Made by a program: the position numbers and the translations under genes
The notes under the pieces: model-generated
Databases searched by the model: none
The model's input: the letters and a program-made list of their open reading frames with translations, nothing else
Told to the model about the DNA's origin: nothing
Part shown: one piece after another, positions 30,687 through 39,834 of the stretch
Layout of the letters: each line of letters opens with the position of its first letter
How positions within the stretch are numbered: position 1 is the first letter of the stretch
From: Salsipaludibacter sp963812245
GTDB taxonomy: Bacteria > Actinomycetota > Nitriliruptoria > Nitriliruptorales > Nitriliruptoraceae
Reading direction: 5' to 3'
Length of the DNA stretch: 64,000 bases
NCBI GenBank assembly: GCA_963812245.1
Contig: CAWEUK010000002.1
Location: forward strand, 2,046,001 to 2,110,000

Positions 30687-30774
30687 GGAACGCTCCGAGG
30701 TCTGGCGGTCGACCAGGCTGGCAGGAATGGTGCGATGCCTGTCGGGATGGGACGAGTCGGTGATGTCTGGGGCG

Positions 30775-30780
30775 AGGATA
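30775..30780 (-). promoter_or_regulatory. Predicted -10 element (TATCCT, minus strand) for pyrE
   Basis: TATCCT on the minus strand, 89 bp upstream of the pyrE ATG and adjacent to the start of the divergent DinB-like gene. Confidence 0.35.
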
Positions 30781-30792
30781 GGCTCCGCGGGC

Positions 30793-31470
30793 ATGGACAC
30801 GACACGGCACCCAGCATCGACGACGACGTCTGGGAACACCTCGCCAGACGCCCGGACCCTGCCGCAATCGCCACCTCCCGACACCCGGGACTGGACGTGG
30901 GTACTGCAACGCCGGTGTCCCGACTGCGGGTTCCACGGCAACGACGTCTCGGCCGCTGACGTGGCCGATGCCGTGCGGGAGACGACCCAGCGCTGGCTCG
31001 AGGTCCTGGATCGCGACGACGTGGCCGCCCGACCTGATCCCGCCGTGTGGTCGCCGTTGGAGTATGCCTGCCACGTGCGTGACGTCCACGGCGTCTACCG
31101 CGAGCGTGTCGACCTGATGCTGGGCCAGGTCGGCCCGCACTACCCCAACTGGGACCAGGATCGCACCGCGATCGAGCAGCGCTACGACCTGGCCGACCCG
31201 GCGATCGTGGCTGCCGAACTGTCCGAGTCGGGTGCCGCCATGGTGGCGGTGCTGTCCGGTCTGGGGGAGGCGGACTGGGTGCGCACCGGACACCGCAGTG
31301 ATGGCGCATCGTTCACCGTCGACACGATGGCGCGCTACTACCTCCACGACCTTGTGCACCACCTCTGGGACGTCGGTGCCGTCGACACCGGCGCAGCATC
31401 CGGGCATGGAGCCACGGACCCGGAGTGGGTCGTGGCGGAGTCGGGGTCAGTAGTGCCAGGGAACACCTGA
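30793..31470 (+). CDS. DinB-family protein with N-terminal zinc-ribbon-like segment
   Basis: A 225-residue protein. After about 35 low-complexity residues comes WTWVLQRRCPDCGFHGNDV with a CxxC knuckle. A four-helix DinB-like domain follows: VADAVRETTQRWLEVL, RPDPAVWSPLEYACHVRDVHGVYRERVDLML (DinB metal His in ACHVRDV), and MARYYLHDLVHHLWDVGA (HxxxHHLWD). DinB/mycothiol-dependent transferase-like proteins bind a metal through three His; these residues are visible. Function unknown; thiol S-transfer is known for some relatives. The 3' end overlaps the convergent menB gene by 24 bp. The start at 30793 is the first ATG downstream of the pyrE promoter region. Confidence 0.7.
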   Translation: MDTTRHPASTTTSGNTSPDARTLPQSPPPDTRDWTWVLQRRCPDCGFHGNDVSAADVADAVRETTQRWLEVLDRDDVAARPDPAVWSPLEYACHVRDVHGVYRERVDLMLGQVGPHYPNWDQDRTAIEQRYDLADPAIVAAELSESGAAMVAVLSGLGEADWVRTGHRSDGASFTVDTMARYYLHDLVHHLWDVGAVDTGAASGHGATDPEWVVAESGSVVPGNT

Positions 31471-32345
31471 CCAGTCCCGATCACGCTTCTCGAGGAAGGC
31501 GTCGCGACCCTCGATGGCCTCGTCGGTGCCGTAGATCAGGCGGGTCGCCTCACCCGCGAACACCTGCTGGCCGACCATCCCGTCGTCGGTGAGGTTCATC
31601 GCGAACTTGAACATCCGCGTGGCGGTGGGGGAGTTGGTGAGGATGGTGCGGCCCCACGCGATCGCGGTCTCCTCGAGTTCGGCATGTGGGACGGCGCGAT
31701 TGACCGTGCCCATCCGCACGCCGTCCTCGGCGCCGTAGGTCTCGCCCAGCAGGAAGATCTCGCGGGCGAACTTCTGCCCCACCTGCTTGGCCAGGTAGGC
31801 CGATCCGAAGCCACCGTCGACCGAGGCGACGGCCAGGTCGGTCTGCTTGAACGGCCGTGCTCGCGCGATGCGATGGTCAGGTCGCAGATCACGTGCAGGG
31901 AGTGACCACCGCCGGCCGCCCACCCGTTGACGACTGCGACCACCACCTTGGGCATCGTCCTGATCAGGCGTTGGACCTCGAGGATGTGCAGGCGGCCGCT
32001 GCGCGCCGGATCGATCCCCGATGCGTCATCGTCGTCCGAGTAGCGGTAGCCGTCGGCGCCGCGGATGCGCTGGTCGCCACCGCTGCAGAAGGAGTGGCCC
32101 CCATCCCGTGGTGATGGCCCATTGCCCGTCAGCAGGACACACCCGACGTCGGAGCTGCGGCGGGCGTGGTCCAGCGTGCGGTACAGCTCGTCGACGGTGT
32201 GGGGGCGAAAGGCGTTGCGCACCTCGGGCCGGTCGAACGCGATGCGCACGATGCCGGCGTCGACGTGGCGGTGGTAGGTCAGGTCGGTCAGATCGAAGCC
32301 GTCGACGGGCTCCCACTGGGTCGCGTCGAACAGGTCGGACACCAT
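31447..32345 (-). CDS. menB: 1,4-dihydroxy-2-naphthoyl-CoA synthase, one shift (net -1)
   Basis: Crotonase-fold enzyme of menaquinone synthesis. ATG at 32345 opens MVSDLFDATQWEPVDGFDLTDLTYHRH; then IAFDRPEVRNAFRPHTVDEL, FCSGGDQRIRGADGY, VVAVVNGWAAGGGHSLHVICDLTIASREH in one frame. The next block FKQTDLAVASVDGGFGSAYLAKQVGQKFAREIFLLG and the C-terminus LEKRDRDWSGVPWHY are in another frame. The join near 31852-31860 looks like one missing base, or two extra, unlike the usual +1 here. Catalytic features (GGDQ, SVDGGFGS) are intact. About 299 residues, normal. No other men gene is nearby. Confidence 0.88.
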
Positions 32346-32373
32346 GGTTGGCCCTTGGCTCGCGGTCGCCGAG

Positions 32374-32379
32374 AGCCTA
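32374..32379 (-). promoter_or_regulatory. Predicted -10 element (TAGGCT, minus strand) for menB
   Basis: Minus-strand TAGGCT 29 bp upstream of the menB ATG, seven bases from the mihF -10 on the other strand, so the two divergent promoters would overlap. Confidence 0.35.
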
Positions 32380-32385
32380 CGGGGA

Positions 32386-32391
32386 TAGGGT
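32386..32391 (+). promoter_or_regulatory. Predicted -10 element (TAGGGT) for mihF
   Basis: TANNNT hexamer 48 bp before the mihF ATG, back to back with the menB -10. Confidence 0.35.
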
Positions 32392-32438
32392 TGCACTCGT
32401 CGGTCAGCAGGCCTCGAGCAGATCCAGAAGGTGACGAC

Positions 32439-32748
32439 ATGGCGGTTCCGGAGCGCACCAGTGCGCAGCGTGCGGCGGCATTGGCGCAGGCCCAGGAGGT
32501 CCGGCAGGTCCAGGCCCAGATCAAGCAGATGCTCGCATCCGGGGAGATCGGCCTCGCCGACGTGCTGGCACGGGCCGACCAACCCGACGGTGGGACGGCT
32601 CAAGGTCGCGCAGGTGCTCGAGTCCCTGCCACGAATCGGTCCCGTGACGGCCCGTCGCGCCATGGAACGCCTCGACATCGCCGCCTCGCGTCGGATCGCC
32701 GGGCTGGGGCCGCGCCAACGCGAGGCCTTGCTGGCCGACTTCACCTGA
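32439..32748 (+). CDS. mihF: Actinobacterial integration host factor (mIHF), one +1 shift
   Basis: Nucleoid-associated DNA-binding protein restricted to actinobacteria. The N-terminal part MAVPERTSAQRAAALAQAQEVRQVQAQIKQ and LASGEIGLADVLARADQP is followed, after one extra base in the CCC at 32583-32585, by TVGRLKVAQVLESLPRIGPVTARRAMERLDI and RRIAGLGPRQREALLADF, the helix-two-turn-helix region that binds DNA. About 102 residues, normal. In most actinobacteria gmk follows directly; here 233 bp of noncoding sequence leads to rpoZ. Confidence 0.9.
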
Positions 32749-32836
32749 GCCGCGGGGCTGCGGCGTCGAGGCCCGCACCACCTGTTCGCGACGCCTGCGC
32801 CGGTCGCCCGTCACGACTCCGATCGCCCGAAGTTGC

Positions 32837-32842
32837 TACGAT
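32837..32842 (+). promoter_or_regulatory. Predicted -10 element (TACGAT) for rpoZ-coaBC
   Basis: TANNNT hexamer 140 bp before the rpoZ ATG in the mihF-rpoZ gap. The gap otherwise holds nothing I can identify, and no gmk remnant. Confidence 0.35.
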
Positions 32843-32981
32843 GGCTGCTTGCATGCGTCCTGTTCGGGCCACGTGCGGCGCGTCCATTCCCACGCGCCGG
32901 TGCCCGCGCCCATCGAGCCACCCCACGACTCCGGGGCCGTGCGACTCTCGTCCACCCACCACTGCAAGGCGGCACCACCAC

Positions 32982-33335
32982 ATGGCACACATCGATGACC
33001 TCATGGACGCCACGTCCACCAAGTTCCACCTCGCCATGCTCGCGGCCAAGCGTGCTCGCGAGATCAACGGCTACTACCAGCAGTTGGGTGAGGGCACCGG
33101 TCGCCTGATCGCCCCGCTGGTCACGACCGAGTCGAACAAGGCCCTGTCCATCGCCCTCGAGGAGATCGCCCAGGGCAAGGTCGTCGAGGCCGAGCGGACC
33201 GAGGTCGTGACCGAGGACCCGTTGGCGTTCATCGGGGCCGAGGAGGCCTTCGACGTCTACGACACGCCAGAGGCGCCCCAGCCGCTGGCGGCCGTCCCGG
33301 ACCCCATCGAGGTCGAGGACGACGACCAGGCATGA
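32982..33335 (+). CDS. rpoZ: RNA polymerase omega subunit
   Basis: Small subunit aiding beta-prime folding. The 117-residue frame contains DDLMDATSTKFHLAMLAAKRAREINGYYQQL, GRLIAPLVTTESNKALSIALEEIAQGKV, the conserved omega core (usually KY..V..AAKRARQIN). The C-terminal tail is acidic and Pro-rich. Intact frame. Position before coaBC and metK is conserved in actinobacteria. Confidence 0.93.
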   Translation: MAHIDDLMDATSTKFHLAMLAAKRAREINGYYQQLGEGTGRLIAPLVTTESNKALSIALEEIAQGKVVEAERTEVVTEDPLAFIGAEEAFDVYDTPEAPQPLAAVPDPIEVEDDDQA

Positions 33336-33420
33336 CATGACCGTGGGTCCGACGGGCCGGCAGCGATGTCGGTGCCACCGCTGACCCACTTCGCCGATCG
33401 CTCGGCAGGACAGGTGGGAC

Positions 33421-34772
33421 GTGAGCGCAACCGTCGCCGACCTCGCGTCCCTGACGGGACGCCGCATCGTCGTTGGCGTGACGGGTGGGATCGCCGCCTA
33501 CAAGGCCCCACTGGTGGTGCGCCGACTGCTGGCCGCCGGCGCTTCGGTCGACGTCATCCTGACACGGGGCGGCGCGAGGTTCGTGGGCGAGGCGACCTTC
33601 GCCGGTCTCACCGGCCGCAAGGTGCGCAGCGAGGTCTGGGAGGACATCGAGGACGAGACCCACGTCGCGTTGGCTCGTCGAGCCGACGTGATCGCGGTCT
33701 ATCCCGCCACGGCGCACACCCTGGCTCGCGCTGCCGCCGGACTGGCCGACGACCTGTTGACCACGACCCTGCTGGCCACCACCGCCCCGGTCGTCATGGC
33801 ACCGGCGATGCACACCGAGATGTGGGAGCATGCCGCGACGCAGGCCAATGCCGCCGTGCTGCGACAACGTGGCGTCAGGCTGGTCGGTCCCGACGAAGGC
33901 TTCCTGATGGGCGGGGACAGCGGTGCCGGTCGCGCCGTCGAACCCGATGCGTTCGTGGCAGCCGTGGTCAGCGAACTCCACGGCGACCACTCGCCACGTC
34001 CTGCCGTGGACATCCAGAGCCGTCGTCGACCACCACACCCGGTCGACCAGCGCGAACCTGCCACCGTTGCGCCGATGGGCCCTCGCAGCCGCACCCGGGA
34101 TCTCGCGGGTGTCCGGGTGCTGGTGACGGCCGGCGGCACGCGCGAGCCGATCGATCCGGTGCGACACCTCGGCAACGCGTCGACTGGCCGCATGGGGTTC
34201 GCGATCGCTGCCGCCGCAGCGGCACGAGGTGCCATCGTCGACCTGGTGGCGGCGCCCACCCACCTCCCGACGCCGGCCGATGTCACGCGCATCGACGTCG
34301 AGACGGCCGTGCAGATGAGCGAGGTGGTCATGGCTCGTGCGGCCGACGCCGACGTGGTCGTCAAGGCCGCCGCCGTCGCCGACTTCCGCCCGGCCGAGAC
34401 GTCCTCGCACAAGATCAAGAAGGCTGGCGGCGTCCCGACGCTCGAACTGGTGCCCAACCCCGACATCCTGCTCGACCCTCGGTCGCAATCGGGCCGACAG
34501 CGGGGTGGGGCCGCGCGTCCTGGTCGGATTCGCCGCCGAGACCGACGACGTCGAGGCCAACGCCCAGGCCAAGCTCGAGCGCAAGCATGCCGATCTCCTG
34601 GTCGCCAACGACGTGTCCCGGGCGGGCGTGCGGGTTCGGCCACGACACCAACGAGGTCGTGATTCACGGCACCGGCGGTGTGCGCATTCCCGTGCCCCTG
34701 ACCTCCAAGGCCCTGGTGGCCGATCGGCTGCTGGACGAAGTGGCCGTCCGGCTCGACGGCCCGGCATCATGA
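33421..34772 (+). CDS. coaBC: Bifunctional phosphopantothenoylcysteine decarboxylase/synthase, two +1 shifts
   Basis: Two steps of coenzyme A synthesis. CoaC half: RRIVVGVTGGIAAYKAPLVVRRL, RRADVIAVYPATAHTLARAAAGLADDLL, PAMHTEMWEHAAT, GPDEGFLMGGDSGAGRA (catalytic Cys position appears as Asp-Ser). CoaB half: RVLVTAGGTREPIDPVRHLGNASTGRMGFAIA, VVKAAAVADFRP, KIKKAGG. A shift at CCC 34476-34478 leads to GRNRADSGVGPRVLVGFAAETDDVEANAQ and KHADLLVANDVSRAGV; another near 34627-34632 leads to FGHDTNEVVIHG and TSKALVADRLLDEV. GTG start. Corrected about 449 residues. Confidence 0.9.
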
Positions 34773-34808
34773 CCGGGCGCCTCGCACCGCCCACCCTGCC
34801 CGCAGCAC

Positions 34809-34814
34809 TATCGT
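34809..34814 (+). promoter_or_regulatory. Predicted -10 element (TATCGT) of metK
   Basis: Same hexamer as pyr, rib and gpmA promoters, 32 bp before the metK GTG. No SAM riboswitch fits in this short gap. Confidence 0.45.
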
Positions 34815-34845
34815 TGCCCACCATCTCGACACACAAGGCCTGTCT

Positions 34846-36033
34846 GTGACCCGCACCCTGTTCACCTCCGAGTCAGTGACCGAGGGCCACCCCGACAAGA
34901 TGGCCGACCAGATCTCGGACTCCATCCTGGACGCCATCCTCACCGACGACCCCGACGGTCGCGTTGCCTGCGAGACGCTGGTGACCACCGGCCAGGTCAT
35001 GGTGGCTGGTGAGATCTCGACGACCACCTACGTCGACATCGCCCGCACCGTGCGCGACACGATCCTGGCCATCGGCTACGACTCCGCCGACATCGGCTTC
35101 GACGGTCGAACCTGTGGGGTCTCGGTCGCCATCGACGAGCAGTCGCCCGACATCGCCGGGGGGGTCGACGACGCACTCGAACAGCGTGGCAGCCACGGGC
35201 GCGATCCCTACGACATGCTCGGCGCGGGTGACCAGGGGATGATGTTCGGATTCGCCTGCCGCGAGACCGATGCACTGATGCCGCTGACGATCGACCTCGC
35301 CCACCGGATGGCCCAGAAGTTGGCCGACGTGCGGCACAAGGGCGAGTTGACCTGGCTGCGCCCGGACGCCAAGACCCAGATCACGGCGCAGTACGAGGGC
35401 CATCGTCCCGTCGCCATCGACACCGTGGTGGTGTCCACCCAGCACGACGAGGACGTCGAACTGGACGAGATCCGGGCCGGTGTCACCGAACACGTGATCA
35501 ACCCGTTGCTTCCCGAGGGCATCGACACCGACGATGTTCGCATCATCGTCAACCCGACCGGGCGCTTCGTGTCGGGCGGACCGGTTGCCGACGCCGGCCT
35601 GACCGGGCGCAAGATCATCGTCGACACCTATGGGGGTGTTGCCCGCCACGGAGGCGGCGCATTCTCGGGCAAGGACCCGTCCAAGGTCGACCGCTCGGCT
35701 GCCTACGCCACCCGTTGGGTTGCCAAGAACATCGTGGCCGCGGGACTGGCGGAGCGCTGCGAACTGCAGGTCGCCTACGCCATCGGGGTCGCCCACCCGG
35801 TGTCGCTCATGATCGAGACCTTCGGCACCGAGACCGTCGATCCGGCCCGGATCGAGGCCGCGGTCCAGGACGTGTTCGACCTGCGCCCGGCCGCGATCAT
35901 CGACGCACTGGACCTCAAGCGTCCCGGGTATCGAGAAACCGCCGCCTACGGTCACTTCGGCCGTGAGGGTGACCGCTTCACCTGGGAGCGCATCGACCGC
36001 GTCGACGCGCTGGTGGCTGCTGTCGAGGGATGA
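34846..36033 (+). CDS. metK: S-adenosylmethionine synthetase
   Basis: Makes SAM from methionine and ATP. The 395-residue frame is intact: LFTSESVTEGHPDKMADQISDSILDAIL at the N-terminus, GAGDQGMMFGFACRETDALMPL, the P-loop-like GGGAFSGKDPSKVDRSAAYATRW, and AYGHFGREGDRFTWER at the end. GTG start with AAGG eight bases upstream. The stop overlaps the priA ATG. Confidence 0.98.
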   Translation: MTRTLFTSESVTEGHPDKMADQISDSILDAILTDDPDGRVACETLVTTGQVMVAGEISTTTYVDIARTVRDTILAIGYDSADIGFDGRTCGVSVAIDEQSPDIAGGVDDALEQRGSHGRDPYDMLGAGDQGMMFGFACRETDALMPLTIDLAHRMAQKLADVRHKGELTWLRPDAKTQITAQYEGHRPVAIDTVVVSTQHDEDVELDEIRAGVTEHVINPLLPEGIDTDDVRIIVNPTGRFVSGGPVADAGLTGRKIIVDTYGGVARHGGGAFSGKDPSKVDRSAAYATRWVAKNIVAAGLAERCELQVAYAIGVAHPVSLMIETFGTETVDPARIEAAVQDVFDLRPAAIIDALDLKRPGYRETAAYGHFGREGDRFTWERIDRVDALVAAVEG

Positions 36034-38141
36034 TCCCCGTGGCAGGCGCTGGCCCCGCGCGGCCCGAGACGTCGTCCGCCGCCGGTTGGGTGTCGCCCGC
36101 GTCGGCACCGGCACACCCGCAGCGACTGGTCCTCGGGGTCCCGGACATCGAGGACGTGGAGGACACCGGGGACGCCGCGGCGCAGCACGACGGTCGCAGC
36201 GACCTGGTTCGAGTCCTCGTCGAGGTCGAGCCCGCGCACCTCGACCGACCGTTCGACTACCTGCTCGGAGACGCCCCGACGGCGATAGCGCCGGGCTGGC
36301 GTGTCGAGGTGAACTTCGCCGGGCGCCGCCGGCGCGCACTGGTCATCGAACGGCCCGCCGCCACCGACGTCGACGAGGCACGTCTCCGGCCGGTCAGGAA
36401 GGTGCTCGGTGCGTACCCGTGGGTGACCCCGGAGGAACTGGCGGTCATCGACTGGGCCGCCCATCGGTGGGCCGGCACCCGTGCGGAGGTCATCCGTCAC
36501 GCCCTTCCCGGGTACACCGCTGCCGTCGAGGAGTCGTTTCGCGACCAGGCGCTGATCCCGTGGCCAGCGCAGCCCGATCGGCCGCGGTGGGAGCCGGCGG
36601 GGTGGCACGACGGCCCCCGCGGGCGCCATGCAGTGCCCGAGGGATGGTGGCGCTACGGCGACGCCGCCGCCGACCTGTTCGCGGCCCTGCACGATGGTCG
36701 TGGACCCAGGCTGTGGCGGCCGCTGGCCGACGAGGACGTCGCAGCCCGCCTCGGCGAGGCCATCACCGCCTGTGTCGCCAACGGTCGTGACGCCCTGGTC
36801 GTCGTCCCGGACGCCGGCTCGAGGGTCGCCGCTCGCCTGATCGAACTGCTGCGACTGGGTCTGGGTGCCCATGGCATCGAGCGCGACCAGGTCGTCGACG
36901 TGACCGGATTGAAGACGGGCAGCGCCATCAGTCGCGCCTGGTTGCGCGGGCGGACCGGGCAGGCACGCGTGATCGTGGGGGAGCGGCGGGTCGCCTTCTG
37001 GCCGCTCGCGGCCCCGGGCCTGTTCGTCGTCCTCGACGAAGCCAACCCCGCCCACAAGGAACGTCGCAGTCCACGCCACCACGTCCGGGAGGTCCTGTTG
37101 GAACGAGCGCGGCGGACGGGTGCCGTGGCGGTGGCGACGGGGCTCGTGCCCTCGGCGCAGGCGTGGGCACTGCAACGCCACGGGCGACTGCAGGTGGTGG
37201 CGTCGGACCGACCGGCCGAGGTGGCAGCGGCCCCGCGGGTGACGATCGACGACCACCATCGCGTGCGGTTGGGCCGCCACGGCATCGGGGTGCTGCGCGA
37301 CGCGGTTGCCAACGGACACCTCGCGGTCGTGCTGGCCGCCCGGGGTGGTGAGGGGCGGGCGATGGTCTGTGCGTCGTGCGGCGCTCGCCCGACGTGTCCC
37401 ACGTGTGCGTCGTCCCTGGCCGGCGACGGGCCCGGACTGGCATGCCCGACCTGTGGCTGGCACACCCCACAGCGTCGGTGCGAGGAATGTGGCGGCCGCG
37501 ACTTCGTGCCGCTGGCGGCGGGAACTGGCCGACTTGCCCACGAGTTGCGGCGCACGGTGTCGGCTCCGGTGGTGGTCCTGGAGGGCTACGACGCGGACGT
37601 GCCCGAGCCACCGGCCGTGCTGGTCATGACCCGGGGCTCGGTCATGGACATGGCCCCGGGTCCGGTCGGTGCAGTCGTGGTGCCCGACCTGGATGCACTG
37701 GCGCGGCGACCGGCCGTGGATGCGCCCGAGGACACCATCCGGCTGTGCCTGAACCTGGCCTCGTGGCTCGGGGCGTCCACGCCTGCCCGGATCGTGGCGG
37801 TCACTCGTGAGCCCGACGGGCGCGTGGCCACGGCCCTGCGGCGCTGGGACCCCATCGGGTTCTGGCGCGACGAGGAGCGCGAGCGGGCGCCGTTCCCGCC
37901 GTCGCGGTCGGCCGTCGCGGTCACGGTGCCCGACATCGCGGACGTGGACACCGTCACCTCGCACCTGGGCGGCCACGAGGTCGACGTGCTGGGCCCGGTC
38001 CCCGTCGCCGGCGCCCAGCGACTGCTGGTCCTGACGGCGACCAGGGTGCCGACCGTGGCCGTGCTGGCGGCCCTGCGACGAGATCTCTCCGCGTCGAACG
38101 TGACCATGACCGTGGACGTGGACCCCGTCGACCTTTTGTAG
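36030..38141 (+). CDS. priA: Primosomal protein N' homologue without helicase motifs
   Basis: A 703-residue PriA. The 3'-DNA-binding domain contains RVLVEVEPAHLDRPFDYLLG and GWRVEVNFAGRRRRALVIE. The expected Walker A (GSGKT) is replaced by DALVVVPDAGSRVAARL and the Walker B DEEH-type by FVVLDEANPAHKERRS, so ATP hydrolysis is probably lost, as known for actinobacterial PriA. The zinc-binding cysteines are all present (MVCASCGARPTCPTCASSL, ACPTCGWH, RRCEECGG), as is the C-terminal GVxxDxDALARRP. It probably acts as a structural primosome factor. ATG overlaps metK. Intact frame. Confidence 0.9.
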   Translation: MIPVAGAGPARPETSSAAGWVSPASAPAHPQRLVLGVPDIEDVEDTGDAAAQHDGRSDLVRVLVEVEPAHLDRPFDYLLGDAPTAIAPGWRVEVNFAGRRRRALVIERPAATDVDEARLRPVRKVLGAYPWVTPEELAVIDWAAHRWAGTRAEVIRHALPGYTAAVEESFRDQALIPWPAQPDRPRWEPAGWHDGPRGRHAVPEGWWRYGDAAADLFAALHDGRGPRLWRPLADEDVAARLGEAITACVANGRDALVVVPDAGSRVAARLIELLRLGLGAHGIERDQVVDVTGLKTGSAISRAWLRGRTGQARVIVGERRVAFWPLAAPGLFVVLDEANPAHKERRSPRHHVREVLLERARRTGAVAVATGLVPSAQAWALQRHGRLQVVASDRPAEVAAAPRVTIDDHHRVRLGRHGIGVLRDAVANGHLAVVLAARGGEGRAMVCASCGARPTCPTCASSLAGDGPGLACPTCGWHTPQRRCEECGGRDFVPLAAGTGRLAHELRRTVSAPVVVLEGYDADVPEPPAVLVMTRGSVMDMAPGPVGAVVVPDLDALARRPAVDAPEDTIRLCLNLASWLGASTPARIVAVTREPDGRVATALRRWDPIGFWRDEERERAPFPPSRSAVAVTVPDIADVDTVTSHLGGHEVDVLGPVPVAGAQRLLVLTATRVPTVAVLAALRRDLSASNVTMTVDVDPVDLL

Positions 38142-38236
38142 GGCGTCCCGGTGCGCATGCGGTGCGGGCCTGGGCTCCACCCTGCCGTTGTGGTCACGTG
38201 CGATCGAGCCCCGACATCGCCGAGCCGCTGGGCACG

Positions 38237-38242
38237 TATCCT
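38237..38242 (+). promoter_or_regulatory. Predicted -10 element (TATCCT) of def-fmt-rsmB-rpe
   Basis: TANNNT hexamer 43 bp before the def GTG within the 143-bp gap after priA. Confidence 0.42.
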
Positions 38243-38284
38243 TCTCGCCACAGCCCAAGCTTCGCTCGTGGAGATCTCCCACCC

Positions 38285-38857
38285 GTGACACGTCTCGACA
38301 TCCGTCTGTTCGGTGACCCGGTCCTGCGTCAACAGGCGCGGACGGTCACGGACTTCGACGATCGCCTCGTCACCCTCGCCCGCAACATGCACGAGACCAT
38401 GCAGGCAGCCCGCGGCGTCGGCCTGGCCGCCAACCAGGTCGGCGTGCTGAAGCGGCTGTTCACATGGTCTGATGGTGAGGACGACGGCCACGCCGGCTCG
38501 GTGGTCAACCCGCGCCTGCTCGATGCCTCCGAGGAGCTCCAGGACGGCGACGAGGGGTGCCTGTCCTTTCCCGGGTTGTTCTATCCCCTGGATCGCCCAC
38601 TGCGGGTGCAGGTGGCGTGGCAGGACCTTGCCGGTGAGGGCCACGAGGTCGAGTTGGTGGGGTTCCTGGCCCGCGTCTGGCTCCACGAGATGGACCATCT
38701 CGACGGCGTCCTGTTCATCGACCATCTCGCGCGCCACGATCGCAAGGCCGCGATGCGGGCGATGCGCCAGATGCGCGAGGAACGGGGCGGCGGCGACGAT
38801 CGACCTCGGCCCGGCAGCCTGTTGCTCGGTCGTCGGCGCGACGGGACGGCGCTGTGA
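38285..38857 (+). CDS. def: Peptide deformylase
   Basis: Removes the formyl group from nascent N-termini. The three motifs are present: GVGLAANQVGV (GxGLAAxQ, normally PQ), EGCLSFPGLF (metal Cys) and WLHEMDHLDGVLFID (HExxH). About 190 residues with a basic C-terminal tail (RRDGTAL). GTG start; the stop overlaps the fmt GTG, so deformylase and formyltransferase are translationally coupled. Intact. Confidence 0.95.
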   Translation: MTRLDIRLFGDPVLRQQARTVTDFDDRLVTLARNMHETMQAARGVGLAANQVGVLKRLFTWSDGEDDGHAGSVVNPRLLDASEELQDGDEGCLSFPGLFYPLDRPLRVQVAWQDLAGEGHEVELVGFLARVWLHEMDHLDGVLFIDHLARHDRKAAMRAMRQMREERGGGDDRPRPGSLLLGRRRDGTAL

Positions 38858-39834
38858 CCCGGGTCGTGTTCTTCGGCACGCCCGACGTCGCGGTGCCGTC
38901 CCTGGAAGCGCTCGTCGACGCACCCGACATGACGGTGGTTGCGGTCGTGACGAACCCCGACCGACCACGCGGGCGCAGTCACCGCCCGCGCCCGTCCGCC
39001 GTCAAGGAGGCTGCGATCGCCGCAGGGATCCCGGTGTGGCAGCCAGCGCGTGGCCGTGACGTCGCCGACCAGTTGCGCGACGCGGCACCAGATGTCTGCG
39101 CCGTGGTGGCGTATGGCTCCCTGCTGCCTCGCGACGTGCTCGACATTCCTGTCCATGGCTTCGTGAACCTGCACTTCTCTCGCCTGCCCCGTTGGCGCGG
39201 AGCCGCCCCGGTGCAGCACGCGATCCGCGCCGGCGACACCACCACCGGTGTCACCACGTTCGTGCTCGACGAGGGGATGGACACCGGGCCGATCGTGGGC
39301 ATGACGACGACCCCGATCGGGCCGGCCGAGACTGCGGGGGACCTGCTGGCTCGCCTGGCAGTCGAGGGCGCACCGGATCTCGTGCGGGCGCTGCGTGACC
39401 TGGTCGCGGGCGCCGTGCCGACCCCGCAGCCCGACGACGGTGCCACCCACGCACCCAAGGTGACCAGCGACGATGTCGCGATCGACTTCGACCTGCCTGC
39501 GGCGCGCGTCGCGGCACTGGTGCGCTCGGCATCACCTCGCCCCGGTGCCCACACGACATGGCGGGGCGACCGCTTCAAGCTGCTCGGCGCGGTCGTGGCG
39601 GCAGCCGACGGGGCATCGGCAGCGGACGCGGCGACGGCGGATGGACCCGCTGCCGACCTCGAAGATGTCCCCCCCGGCACGATCCTGCACGCCGGCCCCG
39701 ACGGACTGCGCGTGCGGTGCGGCGACGGCGCCATCCTGGTGACCAGGGTGCAGCCGTCGGGCAAGGCCGCCATGGAGGCCGGGGCCTTCGTCAACGGCTA
39801 CCAGCCCGGCGTGGGCGAGCGGCTCGGGGCGTGA
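38854..39834 (+). CDS. fmt: Methionyl-tRNA formyltransferase
   Basis: Formylates initiator Met-tRNA. The 326-residue protein starts RVVFFGTPDVAVPSLEALV; formyl-folate binding and catalysis are in VNLHFSRLPRWRGAAPVQHAIRAGDTTTGVTTF (Asn, His) and MDTGPIVGM (Asp region). The C-terminal OB-like domain begins after APKVTSDDVAIDF. A short Ala/Asp-rich insertion occurs near ADGASAADAATADGPAA. Start overlaps def, stop overlaps rsmB. Intact frame. Confidence 0.95.
   Translation: MTRVVFFGTPDVAVPSLEALVDAPDMTVVAVVTNPDRPRGRSHRPRPSAVKEAAIAAGIPVWQPARGRDVADQLRDAAPDVCAVVAYGSLLPRDVLDIPVHGFVNLHFSRLPRWRGAAPVQHAIRAGDTTTGVTTFVLDEGMDTGPIVGMTTTPIGPAETAGDLLARLAVEGAPDLVRALRDLVAGAVPTPQPDDGATHAPKVTSDDVAIDFDLPAARVAALVRSASPRPGAHTTWRGDRFKLLGAVVAAADGASAADAATADGPAADLEDVPPGTILHAGPDGLRVRCGDGAILVTRVQPSGKAAMEAGAFVNGYQPGVGERLGA

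Noticed and set aside
34873..36339. 488-codon minus-strand open frame opposite metK/priA
   Set aside because: Shadow frame; metK on the plus strand is unambiguous.
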